Source of the DNA: Bifidobacterium longum subsp. infantis ATCC 15697 = JCM 1222 = DSM 20088
Lineage (GTDB): Bacteria; Actinomycetota; Actinomycetes; Actinomycetales; Bifidobacteriaceae
Assembly (NCBI RefSeq): GCF_000269965.1
Contig: NC_017219.1
Span: 434,001 to 498,000, forward strand
DNA: 64,000 nt
Reading direction: 5' to 3'
Shown piece by piece: positions 9,032-17,134 of this stretch. A program made the position numbers and the translations under genes. Each line of letters opens with the position of its first letter. Position 1 is the stretch's first letter. Below the pieces are notes generated by a model. The model made no database searches and had not been told where the DNA came from. It saw only the letters and a list, made by a program, of their open reading frames with translations.

Positions 9032-9265
9032 TTATCGACGGACGTCCATGATGTCAACGCGGACCTTGTGGTCAGACAGTGCCTGAATCACGGTGCGAAT
9101 CGCGTTGGCGGTGCGGCCGCCACGGCCGATCACACGGCCGATGTCTTCCGGGTTCACGCGTACACGAAGCAGTTCGCCGCGCGCGTTCTCATGAGACTTG
9201 ACGGAAACATCGTCGGGAAAATCAACGATGTTCTTGATGAGGTGTTCCACAGCCTGTGCGAGCAT
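9032..9265 (-). CDS. KH-domain RNA-binding protein (KhpA/YlqC type)
   Basis: Small protein of 77 aa. Its single KH domain has the GxxG loop as GRGG in DIGRVIGRGGRTANAIRTVI. KhpA proteins in Gram-positive bacteria bind RNA broadly and affect cell elongation and division. AAAGG precedes the ATG. It lies between rpsP and rimM, its usual site. Confidence 0.94.
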   Translation of the reverse strand: MLAQAVEHLIKNIVDFPDDVSVKSHENARGELLRVRVNPEDIGRVIGRGGRTANAIRTVIQALSDHKVRVDIMDVRR

Positions 9266-9285
9266 AGCTAGCCTTTCGTTTCCGC

Positions 9286-9747
9286 TCAGGCCTCAGCCGG
9301 AGCTTCTTCGGCGGCCTCTTCAGCCGGGGCTTCCTCAGCGGCGGCAGCGGCTTCGGCTTCAGCCTTGGCCTTGGCAGCAGCTTCGGACTTGGCGGCCTTC
9401 AGCTTCTGAGCCTGGTTCTCAACGGCCGCGATGCGGGCCTCGGCGTCCGGGCCAGCTTCAACGGTCTTCAGGGTGCCTTCGGCACCTTCAAGGCCCTTGT
9501 ACTTCTGCCAGTCGCCGGTGATGTTCAGCAGCTTGAAGACGGGCTCGGACGGCTGAGCGCCGACGCCGAGCCAGTACTGAGCGCGGTCAGACTTGATCTG
9601 GATGGTCGAGGGCTGGGTGTTGGGGTTGTAGATACCGATCTCCTCGATGACCTTGCCGTCACGCTTCTTGCGGGAATCGACGACCACCACACGGTAGAAG
9701 GCGTAGAACTTCTTGCCCTGTCGCTTCAGACGAATCTTGGTTGCCAA
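9286..9747 (-). CDS. rpsP: 30S ribosomal protein S16
   Basis: Protein of 153 aa. The first 80 or so residues are canonical S16 ([20 protein letters not shown]). They are followed by a charged linker and an Ala/Glu-rich tail ending in repeats of EEAPAEEA. Many actinobacteria have a tail, but this one nearly doubles the length. The only start that fits the AAGGAG ribosome-binding site is TTG at 9747; no ATG begins the S16 domain. First gene of rpsP-KH-rimM. Confidence 0.95.
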   Translation of the reverse strand: MATKIRLKRQGKKFYAFYRVVVVDSRKKRDGKVIEEIGIYNPNTQPSTIQIKSDRAQYWLGVGAQPSEPVFKLLNITGDWQKYKGLEGAEGTLKTVEAGPDAEARIAAVENQAQKLKAAKSEAAAKAKAEAEAAAAAEEAPAEEAAEEAPAEA

Positions 9748-10024
9748 AATGGCTCTCCTTGTAATGCTAGGTGTGCGGGTTCTCGGTTTGCCATGTGGGG
9801 CATGACCGGCCGGAATCCACGTGTCCTCGCGGCTCGGGGTGTAGAGGGCGCCACGCGCGCGCGAATAACCGTACTAGTGTAACGCGGAAGCCGGATATTG
9901 CGCATCGGTCCGGTCGTGACGCACGGAATCGCCGGACGGACGGCGTGTCGGCGGCGCACCTACCGTCTTCATGACTGATAGCCTGATTGATGGCAGTGCG
10001 AGACGGGAAAGGGGGCGCTGATCG

Positions 10025-10822
10025 ATGGGTGAGTGCGTGATCGGCCCCGGTGCCCGGGCGCGTGTGGATGCGGATGACGGATTCTTCTTCGGCATGGGGG
10101 CCTTCGAGACCATCGCGGTATCCGGCGGCGCGCCCGTGTTTCTGGACGACCATCTGACGCGTTTGGGTGAGACGTTGCGATACCTCGGCATCGAGGCGCG
10201 TCGCGCCGATCTGGAGACGATGGTTCTCCGCGCATGCGCCGGACTCGGCGCATCGGACGATTCGGCCCTCAAGCTCACGGTCACCGAGCGCAACCGCGTC
10301 GTCTCGTTGAGACACAACCCGTATGCCGCGCCGGGGGCGAAGCGCGTCTTCCGCTGCGACTTCGCCGATGTGCGCAGGAACGAATCCTCCCCCCTCGCGC
10401 GCATGAAGACGCTGGCGTATGCCGAAAACATCATGGAGAAGCGTCGCGCCCGTGACCGCGCCGTCGACGAGCCGTTGTTCCTCAATACGCGGGGCGAGGT
10501 CGCCGAAGGGGCCGTCTCCAATATCTTTGCCGTCATCGGGGGAGACGTCGTGACGCCTCCCGTCTCCTGCGGTCTGCTGCCCGGGGTCATGCGCCATGCC
10601 GTGATCGGGTTCACGGGGGCCGTCGAACGCCCGATCATGCCCGACGAGCTGCTTCGGGCCGACGAGGTGTTCCTCACCAACTCCCTGATGGGTGCCATGC
10701 CCGTGGCCGGTATCGGCGGCGTGGAATTCGAACCGGGGAGCGTGTCGCGCGACGTGAACGACGCCTATGCCCGCATGGTGGCGCGGACGCGGGCCCGGGC
10801 GCAGACGAAGGAGTTCCGGTGA
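10025..10822 (+). CDS. pabC: Aminodeoxychorismate lyase-type class IV aminotransferase
   Basis: PLP enzyme of 265 aa, probably converting aminodeoxychorismate to p-aminobenzoate and pyruvate for folate synthesis. The likely PLP lysine is K128 in MKTLAYAEN. EGAVSNIF and LPGVMR are the usual phosphate-binding and C-terminal motifs of the fold. AAAGGGGG lies upstream of the ATG. The gene overlaps pabB by 4 bp (GTGA). The class also includes branched-chain and D-amino acid transaminases; the pairing with pabB decides the call. Confidence 0.86.
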   Translation: MGECVIGPGARARVDADDGFFFGMGAFETIAVSGGAPVFLDDHLTRLGETLRYLGIEARRADLETMVLRACAGLGASDDSALKLTVTERNRVVSLRHNPYAAPGAKRVFRCDFADVRRNESSPLARMKTLAYAENIMEKRRARDRAVDEPLFLNTRGEVAEGAVSNIFAVIGGDVVTPPVSCGLLPGVMRHAVIGFTGAVERPIMPDELLRADEVFLTNSLMGAMPVAGIGGVEFEPGSVSRDVNDAYARMVARTRARAQTKEFR

Positions 10823-12213
10823 GCGCGCAGGTGTTCAAGCTCAGGACGTTCCGACCGCTTGCCGACATCGTGGAGCGCGTGCGCGGCGAGGAACGCTTCG
10901 CGTTCCTGGACTCCTCGATGCCGGGGGCGCAGGGGCGCTACTCGATCCTGGGACTCTTCCCCTATCTTGTGATCGAACATGGGCGGGGCGGATGCCTCGT
11001 CGACGGCGTTGCCGTGGAGGGTGATTTCTTCGATGTCGTGAAGAAGCGGCTTGGACCCTGCGATGGCGCGCGCGATCCGCGTCTGCCCCTCACGGGAGGC
11101 GCGATCGGGTATCTGGGATACGATTTCGGCCGCGAATCGTGCGGCGTGCCGACCAGGCACGATCCCGTCGCGGCCACACCGGAGGCGAGCATGGTCTTCT
11201 ACGACCTGCTACTCATCGAGGACGTCCGGTCGCGGGCGTTGTTCTGTTGCTGCCAGGGGCGGACGATGACGGCCGCCCACGCCCTGACATGGGCGCAGGA
11301 CCTGGTGGATTCATGCCCTCCCGCCCCTCATCCCGCGCGCCGACGTTCGCTCGCCCCATGCTCCTCCGATTTCACGCGGGCCGGGTACGGCGACGCCCTG
11401 GCCCGTCTCGTCGATCATCTGCGCGCCGGCGACGCCTACGTCGTCAACATGGCGCAGCGCCTGCGCCTGGAGACGTCCGAGAGCCCCTATGCCATCTACC
11501 GTTATCTGCGCACCCACAACCCGGCCCCGTTTTCCGCCTATCTGCGCGCGCCGGGTCTCGACGTGTGCTGTTCGAGCATGGAACGGTTCATGGAGATTCG
11601 CTCGGGGCATGTGGTGACGCGGCCCATCAAAGGGACCCGGCCGCGCGGCGGCACGCCGGACGAGGATCGGGCGAACCGCGAGGAACTCGCCCGCAGCGAG
11701 AAGGACCACAGCGAACTGCTGATGGTCGTGGACCTCGAACGCAACGACCTGTCGATCGTCTGCGAACCGGGTTCCGTCGGCACGGACCCCGACTTTGCCA
11801 TCGAGACGTATCCTTCCGTATTCCATCTCGTCGCGACCGTCGAGGGGACGCTGCGCAAGGATCGTTGCGCCGTGGACGCGGTTCGCGCCGCGTTTCCCAC
11901 CGGTTCGATCACCGGCGCCCCGAAGGTTCGCGCCATGCAGATCATCGACGAGCTCGAACGCGCGCCCCGGGGATTGTACACGGGCAGCATCGGGTATTTC
12001 TCCGATACGGGCGATTGCGATTTCAACGTCGTGATCCGCACCATCGTGAGGGAGGGAGGCGAGACGTCGCTCGGCGTGGGCGGAGGCATCACCGTGGAAT
12101 CCGATTTCGACTTCGAGTACGACGAGACGATGCAGAAGGCCCGGGCGCTGCGTGAGGCCGCTTCCGTTGACAGGGGGAGCGTCGGCGAGTACAATCGTGG
12201 GCAAAACGAATAA
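10819..12213 (+). CDS. pabB: Aminodeoxychorismate synthase component I
   Basis: Chorismate-utilising enzyme of 464 aa that makes 4-amino-4-deoxychorismate. The motif PIKGT contains Lys271; PabB enzymes carry Lys here while anthranilate synthases usually have Ala, which argues for PabB over TrpE. Other signature stretches are DLERNDLS and FPTGSITGAPKVRAMQ. Translation starts at GTG 10819, overlapping the pabC stop. There is no fused or adjacent glutaminase (PabA), so ammonia must come from a subunit encoded elsewhere. The promoter of the riboflavin operon lies inside its last 50 bases. Confidence 0.9.
   Translation: MSAQVFKLRTFRPLADIVERVRGEERFAFLDSSMPGAQGRYSILGLFPYLVIEHGRGGCLVDGVAVEGDFFDVVKKRLGPCDGARDPRLPLTGGAIGYLGYDFGRESCGVPTRHDPVAATPEASMVFYDLLLIEDVRSRALFCCCQGRTMTAAHALTWAQDLVDSCPPAPHPARRRSLAPCSSDFTRAGYGDALARLVDHLRAGDAYVVNMAQRLRLETSESPYAIYRYLRTHNPAPFSAYLRAPGLDVCCSSMERFMEIRSGHVVTRPIKGTRPRGGTPDEDRANREELARSEKDHSELLMVVDLERNDLSIVCEPGSVGTDPDFAIETYPSVFHLVATVEGTLRKDRCAVDAVRAAFPTGSITGAPKVRAMQIIDELERAPRGLYTGSIGYFSDTGDCDFNVVIRTIVREGGETSLGVGGGITVESDFDFEYDETMQKARALREAASVDRGSVGEYNRGQNE
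12167..12195 (+). promoter_or_regulatory. Sigma-70-type promoter of the riboflavin operon
   Basis: TTGACA (12167-12172) and TACAAT (12190-12195) are separated by 17 bp. This is a near-consensus promoter within the 3' coding end of pabB. It would start transcription near 12202, just before the FMN riboswitch. Confidence 0.85.
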
Positions 12214-12215
12214 CT

Positions 12216-12324
12216 ATCTTCAGGGCAGGGTGCGATTCCCTACCGGTGGTACAGCCCACGAGCCGCAAGGCATGATTTGGTGAGATTCCAAAGCCGACAG
12301 TACAGTCTGGATGAGAGAAGATGA
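12216..12324 (+). ncRNA. FMN riboswitch (RFN element)
   Basis: The conserved RFN blocks appear in order: CAGGGCAGGGTGCGATTCCC, ACCGGTGGTACAGCCC, GATTTGGTGAGATTCCAAAG, CCGACAGT, AGTCTGGATGAGAGAAGAT. The terminal helix closes with ATCTTCA and GAGAAGAT. It precedes ribD and is followed by a terminator hairpin. FMN binding should therefore stop transcription of the rib genes. Confidence 0.97.
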
Positions 12325-12347
12325 AAGTACGTTTATGCTTCGTCGTA

Positions 12348-12384
12348 CGCCCTGAAATGATGCCATATCATTTCAGGGCGTTTT
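12348..12384 (+). terminator. FMN-riboswitch expression-platform terminator
   Basis: The stem CGCCCTGAAATGAT with ATCATTTCAGGGCG shares one T at its apex and is followed by TTTT. It lies between the aptamer and ribD. It is the off-state of the riboswitch; bases of the stem can alternatively pair with upstream riboswitch sequence such as CAGGGC. Confidence 0.9.
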
Positions 12385-12452
12385 CGTGTTCGCATGAACC
12401 TTCTTTTGTATGCCTTGGATAGCGTATGGGCGCAACATGCTTGGAGGCGTAC

Positions 12453-13553
12453 ATGGACGATGCGCAGTACATGGGACTCGCGATCGAGCTGGCGAAGCGA
12501 GGGGCCGGATACGTGAACCCCAATCCCATGGTCGGCGCGGTGATCGTCAAGGACGATCGGATCATCGGGCAGGGGTATCACGAGATGTTCGGCGGATTGC
12601 ACGCCGAGAGGAACGCGTTGCGGCATTGCACGCAGTCACCCGCCGGGGCGACGTTGTACGTCACGCTTGAGCCGTGCTGCCATTACGGCAAAACGCCGCC
12701 ATGCACGGAGGCGATCGTGGAAAGCGGCATCGCAAGGGTCGTCGTCGGAACCTTGGACTGCAATCCCGTGGTGTCCGGCAAGGGCGTGCGCATGCTCGAA
12801 GACCACGGCATACGGGTCGATGTGGGGGTGCTGGCCGACGAGTGCCGGCATCTGATACGGGTGTTCAGCAAATACATCACCACGCATACGCCGTATGTCA
12901 TCATGAAATACGCCATGACGATGGACGGGAAGATAGCGACCCATACCAATCAATCACGGTGGATCAGCGGCGAGGAGTCGAGGCGTCGGGTCCATCAGCT
13001 CCGTCGATCCGTCGCGGCGGTCATGGTGGGGGTGAACACGGTGATCGAGGACGACCCGTTGCTGACATGCCGCATGGCACACGGAAGGAACCCGGTTCGC
13101 GTCGTCTGCGATACGCGATTGAGGACGCCCCTCACCTCGCGGATCGTGCAGACGGCGAATGACGTCAGGACCTATATCGCCACCGCCTGCGATGACGAAC
13201 GCAAGGCGGAGGACTACCGGCGGCACGGCTGCGAAATACTCGCCGTCGGAAGGAAGGGCGACCACGTCGATCTGGCGGACGTGGTGCGGCGCCTGGGGGA
13301 TATGCAGATGGACAGCGTGCTGCTGGAAGGCGGGAGCGCGATGAATTGGAGCGCCCTCGAACAGCGGATCGTCGATGAGGCGCACGTGTACATCGCGCCG
13401 AAGATATTCGGCGGCACCGCGAAAAGCCCGGTGGGCGGCCAAGGGGTCGCCCTGCCTTCCGACGCCGTCATGCTCCGGCCCCGCGCCTGCTCCCGAGTGG
13501 GAGAGGATTATCTGGTGGAAAGCGAGGTGGTGTATTCATGTTCACGGGAATAG
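12453..13553 (+). CDS. ribD: Bifunctional riboflavin deaminase/reductase RibD
   Basis: Protein of 366 aa carrying out the second and third steps of riboflavin synthesis. The N-terminal deaminase has zinc motifs HAE (residues 50-52) and PCCHYGKTPPC (74-84). The C-terminal reductase, from about residue 145, contains KYAMTMDGKIAT and LLEGGSAMNW. The start at 12453 follows GGAGG by 6 bases; an upstream ATG at 12426 has no ribosome-binding site. It overlaps ribE by 16 bp. Confidence 0.96.
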   Translation: MDDAQYMGLAIELAKRGAGYVNPNPMVGAVIVKDDRIIGQGYHEMFGGLHAERNALRHCTQSPAGATLYVTLEPCCHYGKTPPCTEAIVESGIARVVVGTLDCNPVVSGKGVRMLEDHGIRVDVGVLADECRHLIRVFSKYITTHTPYVIMKYAMTMDGKIATHTNQSRWISGEESRRRVHQLRRSVAAVMVGVNTVIEDDPLLTCRMAHGRNPVRVVCDTRLRTPLTSRIVQTANDVRTYIATACDDERKAEDYRRHGCEILAVGRKGDHVDLADVVRRLGDMQMDSVLLEGGSAMNWSALEQRIVDEAHVYIAPKIFGGTAKSPVGGQGVALPSDAVMLRPRACSRVGEDYLVESEVVYSCSRE

Positions 13554-14167
13554 TGGAGGAAGTCGGAACGGTGGCGGACATACGGAGGAGCGCCGCCAAC
13601 TGCACGCTGTCGGTCGATGCCACGAACGTGATGGAGGACCTCCATATCGGCGACAGCATGGCGGTGAACGGCATCTGTCTGACGGTCGTCGATTTCGACC
13701 GGCGGCGCTTCACCGTCGACGTGATGAATGAGACGTGGCGCAGAACCTCGCTTGGCGTATTGCGCCACGGGAGCGGCGTCAACCTGGAACGGGCCCTGCC
13801 GGTGAACGGAAGGTTCGGTGGCCATATCGTCACCGGGCACATCGACGGCACGGGCAGCATATCCTCCGTGCGGCGCGAAGGCAATGCCGTGTGGTACCGG
13901 ATCGCGGCGCGGAACGAGATACTCGAAGGCATCGTCGAGAAAGGCTCAATCGCCGTCGACGGCATCAGCCTGACGGTCGCGGAGGTCACGGAAAGGGACT
14001 TCTCGGTATCGATCATCCCGCACACCTTGGCGCAGACGGTGCTGGGCGAGAAACGGGTCGGCGGCGTGGTCAATCTCGAAAACGACGTATTGGGAAAATA
14101 CGTGCGGAACATGATGACGACCCGGACGGGACTGACGCAGGATCTGCTGTCCCGGTGCGGGTTCTGA
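13538..14167 (+). CDS. ribE: Riboflavin synthase alpha chain
   Basis: Protein of 209 aa that dismutates 6,7-dimethyl-8-ribityllumazine to riboflavin. It has two tandem lumazine-binding repeats. The first begins MFTGIVEEVG; the second is centred on FGGHIVTGHIDGTG near residue 100. Length is normal for the family. Overlap with ribD and a 17-bp gap to ribBA indicate one transcript. Confidence 0.96.
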   Translation: MFTGIVEEVGTVADIRRSAANCTLSVDATNVMEDLHIGDSMAVNGICLTVVDFDRRRFTVDVMNETWRRTSLGVLRHGSGVNLERALPVNGRFGGHIVTGHIDGTGSISSVRREGNAVWYRIAARNEILEGIVEKGSIAVDGISLTVAEVTERDFSVSIIPHTLAQTVLGEKRVGGVVNLENDVLGKYVRNMMTTRTGLTQDLLSRCGF

Positions 14168-14184
14168 GAAAGGATGTATGAATC

Positions 14185-15390
14185 ATGAACCATCAGTCGG
14201 TGCAAGCGGCGTTGCAGGCGCTGCGGGAAGGAAAACTCGTTCTGGTCATCGATGACGAGGACCGGGAGAACGAGGGGGATCTCATCTGTGCCGCGCAGTC
14301 GGCCACCACATGGAACGTCAATTTCATGGCAACCCACGCCAAGGGATTGATCTGCATGCCCATGAGCGAGCAACTGGCCCACAAGCTGATGCTTCCGCCC
14401 ATGGTCGAGCACAACACCGATAACCATGAAACCGCTTTTACGGTGTCCATTGATTACCGTGGCACCACGACCGGCATCTCCGCCGAAGAACGGGGATTGA
14501 CGGCTCGCATGTGCGTCTCCGATGACGTGGAACCCCTCGATTTCCGCAGACCGGGGCATATGTTCCCCCTGGTGGCGAAGAAGGGTGGCGTTCTGGAACG
14601 GAACGGGCACACGGAGGCGACCGTCGACCTCATGCGGTTGGCGGGATTGCGCGAATGCGGCCTGTGCTGCGAGATCATGGACGACGATGGCCGGATGATG
14701 AGGACACCCGACCTGACCCGGTTCGCCCAGGAGCATCAGATCCCGCTCCTGACCATCAAGGAACTGCAGGAATACAGGAAAGCGCACGATACGCTCGTCG
14801 AATGCGTCTCGACCGTGGCGATGCCCACGCGATACGGGGAATTCACGGCGCACTGCTATGTGAACAGGTTGAACGGCGAGCATCATGTCGCGCTGGTCAT
14901 GGGGGATCTGGGCGACGGGACCGATGTGTTGTGCCGGGTGCACTCGGAATGCCTGACCGGTGACGTCTTCGGCTCGTTGCGTTGCGATTGCGGTCAGCAG
15001 TTGGACGCGGCGATGCGAACGATCGCGGAGCATGGCTCTGGCGTGCTGCTGTACATGCGTCAGGAAGGGCGGGGCATCGGTCTGGTCAACAAGCTGAAGG
15101 CCTACCGTCTGCAGGACGAGGGCATGGACACGCTCGACGCCAATCTCGCGTTGGGGTTCCCCGGTGACGCGAGGGAGTACTACATCGGAGCGCAGATTCT
15201 CAGGGATCTGGGGATACGGTCTATGCTCCTGCTGACCAACAATCCCGACAAAGTGTATCAATTGGAAGACTATGGAATGGAGATCCGCGACAGAATACCA
15301 ATCGAAATCGAAGCCAATGCTTACGACAGTTTCTATCTCAAAACCAAGAAAAACCGCATGGGACATATCCTGAACATGGAGGAGGAATAA
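14185..15390 (+). CDS. ribBA: Bifunctional 3,4-DHBP synthase / GTP cyclohydrolase II
   Basis: Protein of 401 aa making both precursors of riboflavin. The N-terminal RibB domain (1 to about 200) has [11 protein letters not shown] at residues 24-34 and a [10 protein letters not shown] stretch. The C-terminal RibA domain has the zinc site [18 protein letters not shown] from about residue 253 and RQEGRGIGL at 292-300. AAAGGATG lies upstream. The stop is directly followed by the ribH start. Confidence 0.97.
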   Translation: MNHQSVQAALQALREGKLVLVIDDEDRENEGDLICAAQSATTWNVNFMATHAKGLICMPMSEQLAHKLMLPPMVEHNTDNHETAFTVSIDYRGTTTGISAEERGLTARMCVSDDVEPLDFRRPGHMFPLVAKKGGVLERNGHTEATVDLMRLAGLRECGLCCEIMDDDGRMMRTPDLTRFAQEHQIPLLTIKELQEYRKAHDTLVECVSTVAMPTRYGEFTAHCYVNRLNGEHHVALVMGDLGDGTDVLCRVHSECLTGDVFGSLRCDCGQQLDAAMRTIAEHGSGVLLYMRQEGRGIGLVNKLKAYRLQDEGMDTLDANLALGFPGDAREYYIGAQILRDLGIRSMLLLTNNPDKVYQLEDYGMEIRDRIPIEIEANAYDSFYLKTKKNRMGHILNMEEE

Positions 15391-15858
15391 ATGCACACGT
15401 TCGAAGGCGATCTGGTAGCCGAAAACATCACGATAGGCATCGTTGTGGCGAGGTTCAACGAGTTCATCACCTCAAAACTGCTGGCAGGGGCGCTGGACAC
15501 CCTGAAAAGGGAGAATGTCCGCGAACAGGACATAGCGGTGGCCTGGGTGCCGGGTGCCTTTGAGATACCCCTGATCGCGTCGAGGATGGCCAAGAGCAAG
15601 CGCTACGATGCGATCATCTGCCTGGGCGCGGTCATTCGGGGCAGCACCAGCCACTACGATTACGTGTGCAACGAGGTCTCGAAGGGAATCGCGCAGACCA
15701 GCCTCGACACCGGTGTGCCGGTGCTGTTCGGCGTGCTGACGACGGATTCCATCGAACAGGCGATCGAACGGGCCGGCACCAAAGCGGGGAACAAGGGTTC
15801 CGAGTGCGCGCAGGGCGCGATCGAAATGGTGAATCTGATCCGCTCCATGGACCTCTGA
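15391..15858 (+). CDS. ribH: 6,7-dimethyl-8-ribityllumazine synthase
   Basis: Protein of 155 aa that condenses DHBP with the ribityl pyrimidine; the family assembles into pentamers or 60-mer shells. Visible motifs are VARFNEFI near the start, [23 protein letters not shown] with the catalytic His, and [10 protein letters not shown]. The start immediately abuts the ribBA stop, with GGAGGA upstream. Last gene of the rib operon. Confidence 0.97.
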   Translation: MHTFEGDLVAENITIGIVVARFNEFITSKLLAGALDTLKRENVREQDIAVAWVPGAFEIPLIASRMAKSKRYDAIICLGAVIRGSTSHYDYVCNEVSKGIAQTSLDTGVPVLFGVLTTDSIEQAIERAGTKAGNKGSECAQGAIEMVNLIRSMDL

Positions 15859-15875
15859 CGGCGAACCACCCGGCT

Positions 15876-15910
15876 GCGGGCGGGGTCTTCCAGACGTTCC
15901 CGCCCGCTTC
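15876..15910 (+). terminator. GC-rich hairpin ending the rib operon
   Basis: The 9-bp stem GCGGGCGGG with CCCGCCCGC and a 14-nt loop lies 17 bp after ribH, between convergent genes. The tail is TTCTC rather than a run of T, so termination strength is uncertain. Confidence 0.6.
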
Positions 15911-15948
15911 TCGCCACACGGCCAAGGCCCGATCGATCGCCGCGCCCG

Positions 15949-17058
15949 CTACCGCAGGGTGAGCGTTGCGGCCAAAGCCAGATGGTCGGTGTCCGGCACT
16001 TCGAAGGACGTCACGCCGGACGGTCTGAGCCCTTGGGCGAACAGAATATGGTCCAGTTCGATGCGCGGCCACTTGAGCCAGCGCGGGAAGGTGAGATTCG
16101 GGCCGGCGGCTTGAGTCAGACTTGCGTCCTTGAATCCGGACTTGAGCAACGCGCGGAAGCTCGGGTGGTCGGTGCTCGAGTTGAGATCGCCCATAACGAC
16201 GACGATATTGCGATTGCTGACGGATTTTGCACGGGCGAGTTCTCGCAGCCCCAGAATGCCGGCCGACCAATCCGCGCAGCCGCGCATCGGCGATTTCGGG
16301 TGAGCCGAACAAAGCGTCACTGTGCGATTACCGGAGGTTTTGAGGGTGATGGCGGGAACGTCGGCGGCAGGGATGGAGACCACGTTGGGCACCGCTGCGC
16401 TCGGCTCGTAGCGGGAATAGATCACGTTGAATCCGCCATTATCGGTCTCTTTGGCGTCTCCGAACTGATGGTAGGGGAGGAGTTCGTTGATGTCGGCTTC
16501 GGTAAGACGTGTGATGAGGTCGTCGGTGACTTCCTGCAAGGCCAATACGCTGATATTGCGTTCGCGAATATTGCGAATGATTTCAGCGGCGTCGGCGCGT
16601 CCGTATCGACAATTCATCGTCATAACCGAGAACTGGGGCGAGAGTGTTTCACGCGTTGTTTCACGGTGCCCATCGGGGACTGTTTCGGGTCCTTCCTTCG
16701 GAGTGTTTGAGGTGCTCGATGTATTGCTGTTATGGCTTTTTGACAGCGTCGGCGAAGTTGTTTCACGGGCTGTTTCACGATGGGATTCTCTGCGTTTGCC
16801 GGCTGGGTCGATTGACGTACCCCAGTAGCTGATGCGCTGTGAGCTGGCAATCAGCGCGACCATAATAAGCAACGACATCGCAGTCCATTCATGTTGCCAT
16901 GCGGCGACCGCGGCCAGGATCATCAAAGGAACCCACAACAGCGGAGTCAGGGCAATCATGTACGGAAGCGGCATGCGGGCCTCGAGACCGGCGGGCAGCG
17001 CGCTTAAGGCCGTCCATAACAGTGCGATGATTGCCACCGCGCCGAGGATTGTCGTCAT
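15949..17058 (-). CDS. Membrane-anchored endonuclease/exonuclease/phosphatase-family protein
   Basis: Protein of 369 aa. Residues 5-85 form about three hydrophobic helices. A Ser/Thr/Glu-rich linker follows, then an EEP (DNase I-like) domain with MTMNCRYG, LALQEV, VVMGDLNSS and a C-terminal DTDHLALAATL. These carry the metal and catalytic Asn, Glu, Asp and His residues of the superfamily, so the fold looks active. The substrate may be a nucleic acid, phospholipid or phosphate ester and cannot be told. The start at 17058 follows AAAGGAAC. Confidence 0.85.
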   Translation of the reverse strand: MTTILGAVAIIALLWTALSALPAGLEARMPLPYMIALTPLLWVPLMILAAVAAWQHEWTAMSLLIMVALIASSQRISYWGTSIDPAGKRRESHRETARETTSPTLSKSHNSNTSSTSNTPKEGPETVPDGHRETTRETLSPQFSVMTMNCRYGRADAAEIIRNIRERNISVLALQEVTDDLITRLTEADINELLPYHQFGDAKETDNGGFNVIYSRYEPSAAVPNVVSIPAADVPAITLKTSGNRTVTLCSAHPKSPMRGCADWSAGILGLRELARAKSVSNRNIVVVMGDLNSSTDHPSFRALLKSGFKDASLTQAAGPNLTFPRWLKWPRIELDHILFAQGLRPSGVTSFEVPDTDHLALAATLTLR

Positions 17059-17095
17059 GGAAGTTCCTTTCGAAATACAAATTGAACCGAGATAT

Positions 17096-17128
17096 AACTT
17101 GGCTCCCCTCTGCGAGGGGAGCCAAGTT
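17096..17128. repeat. Palindromic GGCTCCCCTC repeat, single-arm form
   Basis: AACTTGGCTCCCCTC is followed by TGC and GAGGGGAGCCAAGTT, a perfect 15-bp inverted repeat. The core GGCTCCCC...GGGGAGCC recurs at 32366, 38827, 47665 and, inside a gene, at 24643. Here it sits 7 bp after the ffh stop and may act as its terminator. Confidence 0.75.
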
Positions 17129-17134
17129 GTGAGA

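Noticed and set aside
13468..15396. 642-codon minus frame opposite ribE-ribBA
   Set aside because: Antisense shadow of the riboflavin genes, which have clear motifs and ribosome-binding sites.
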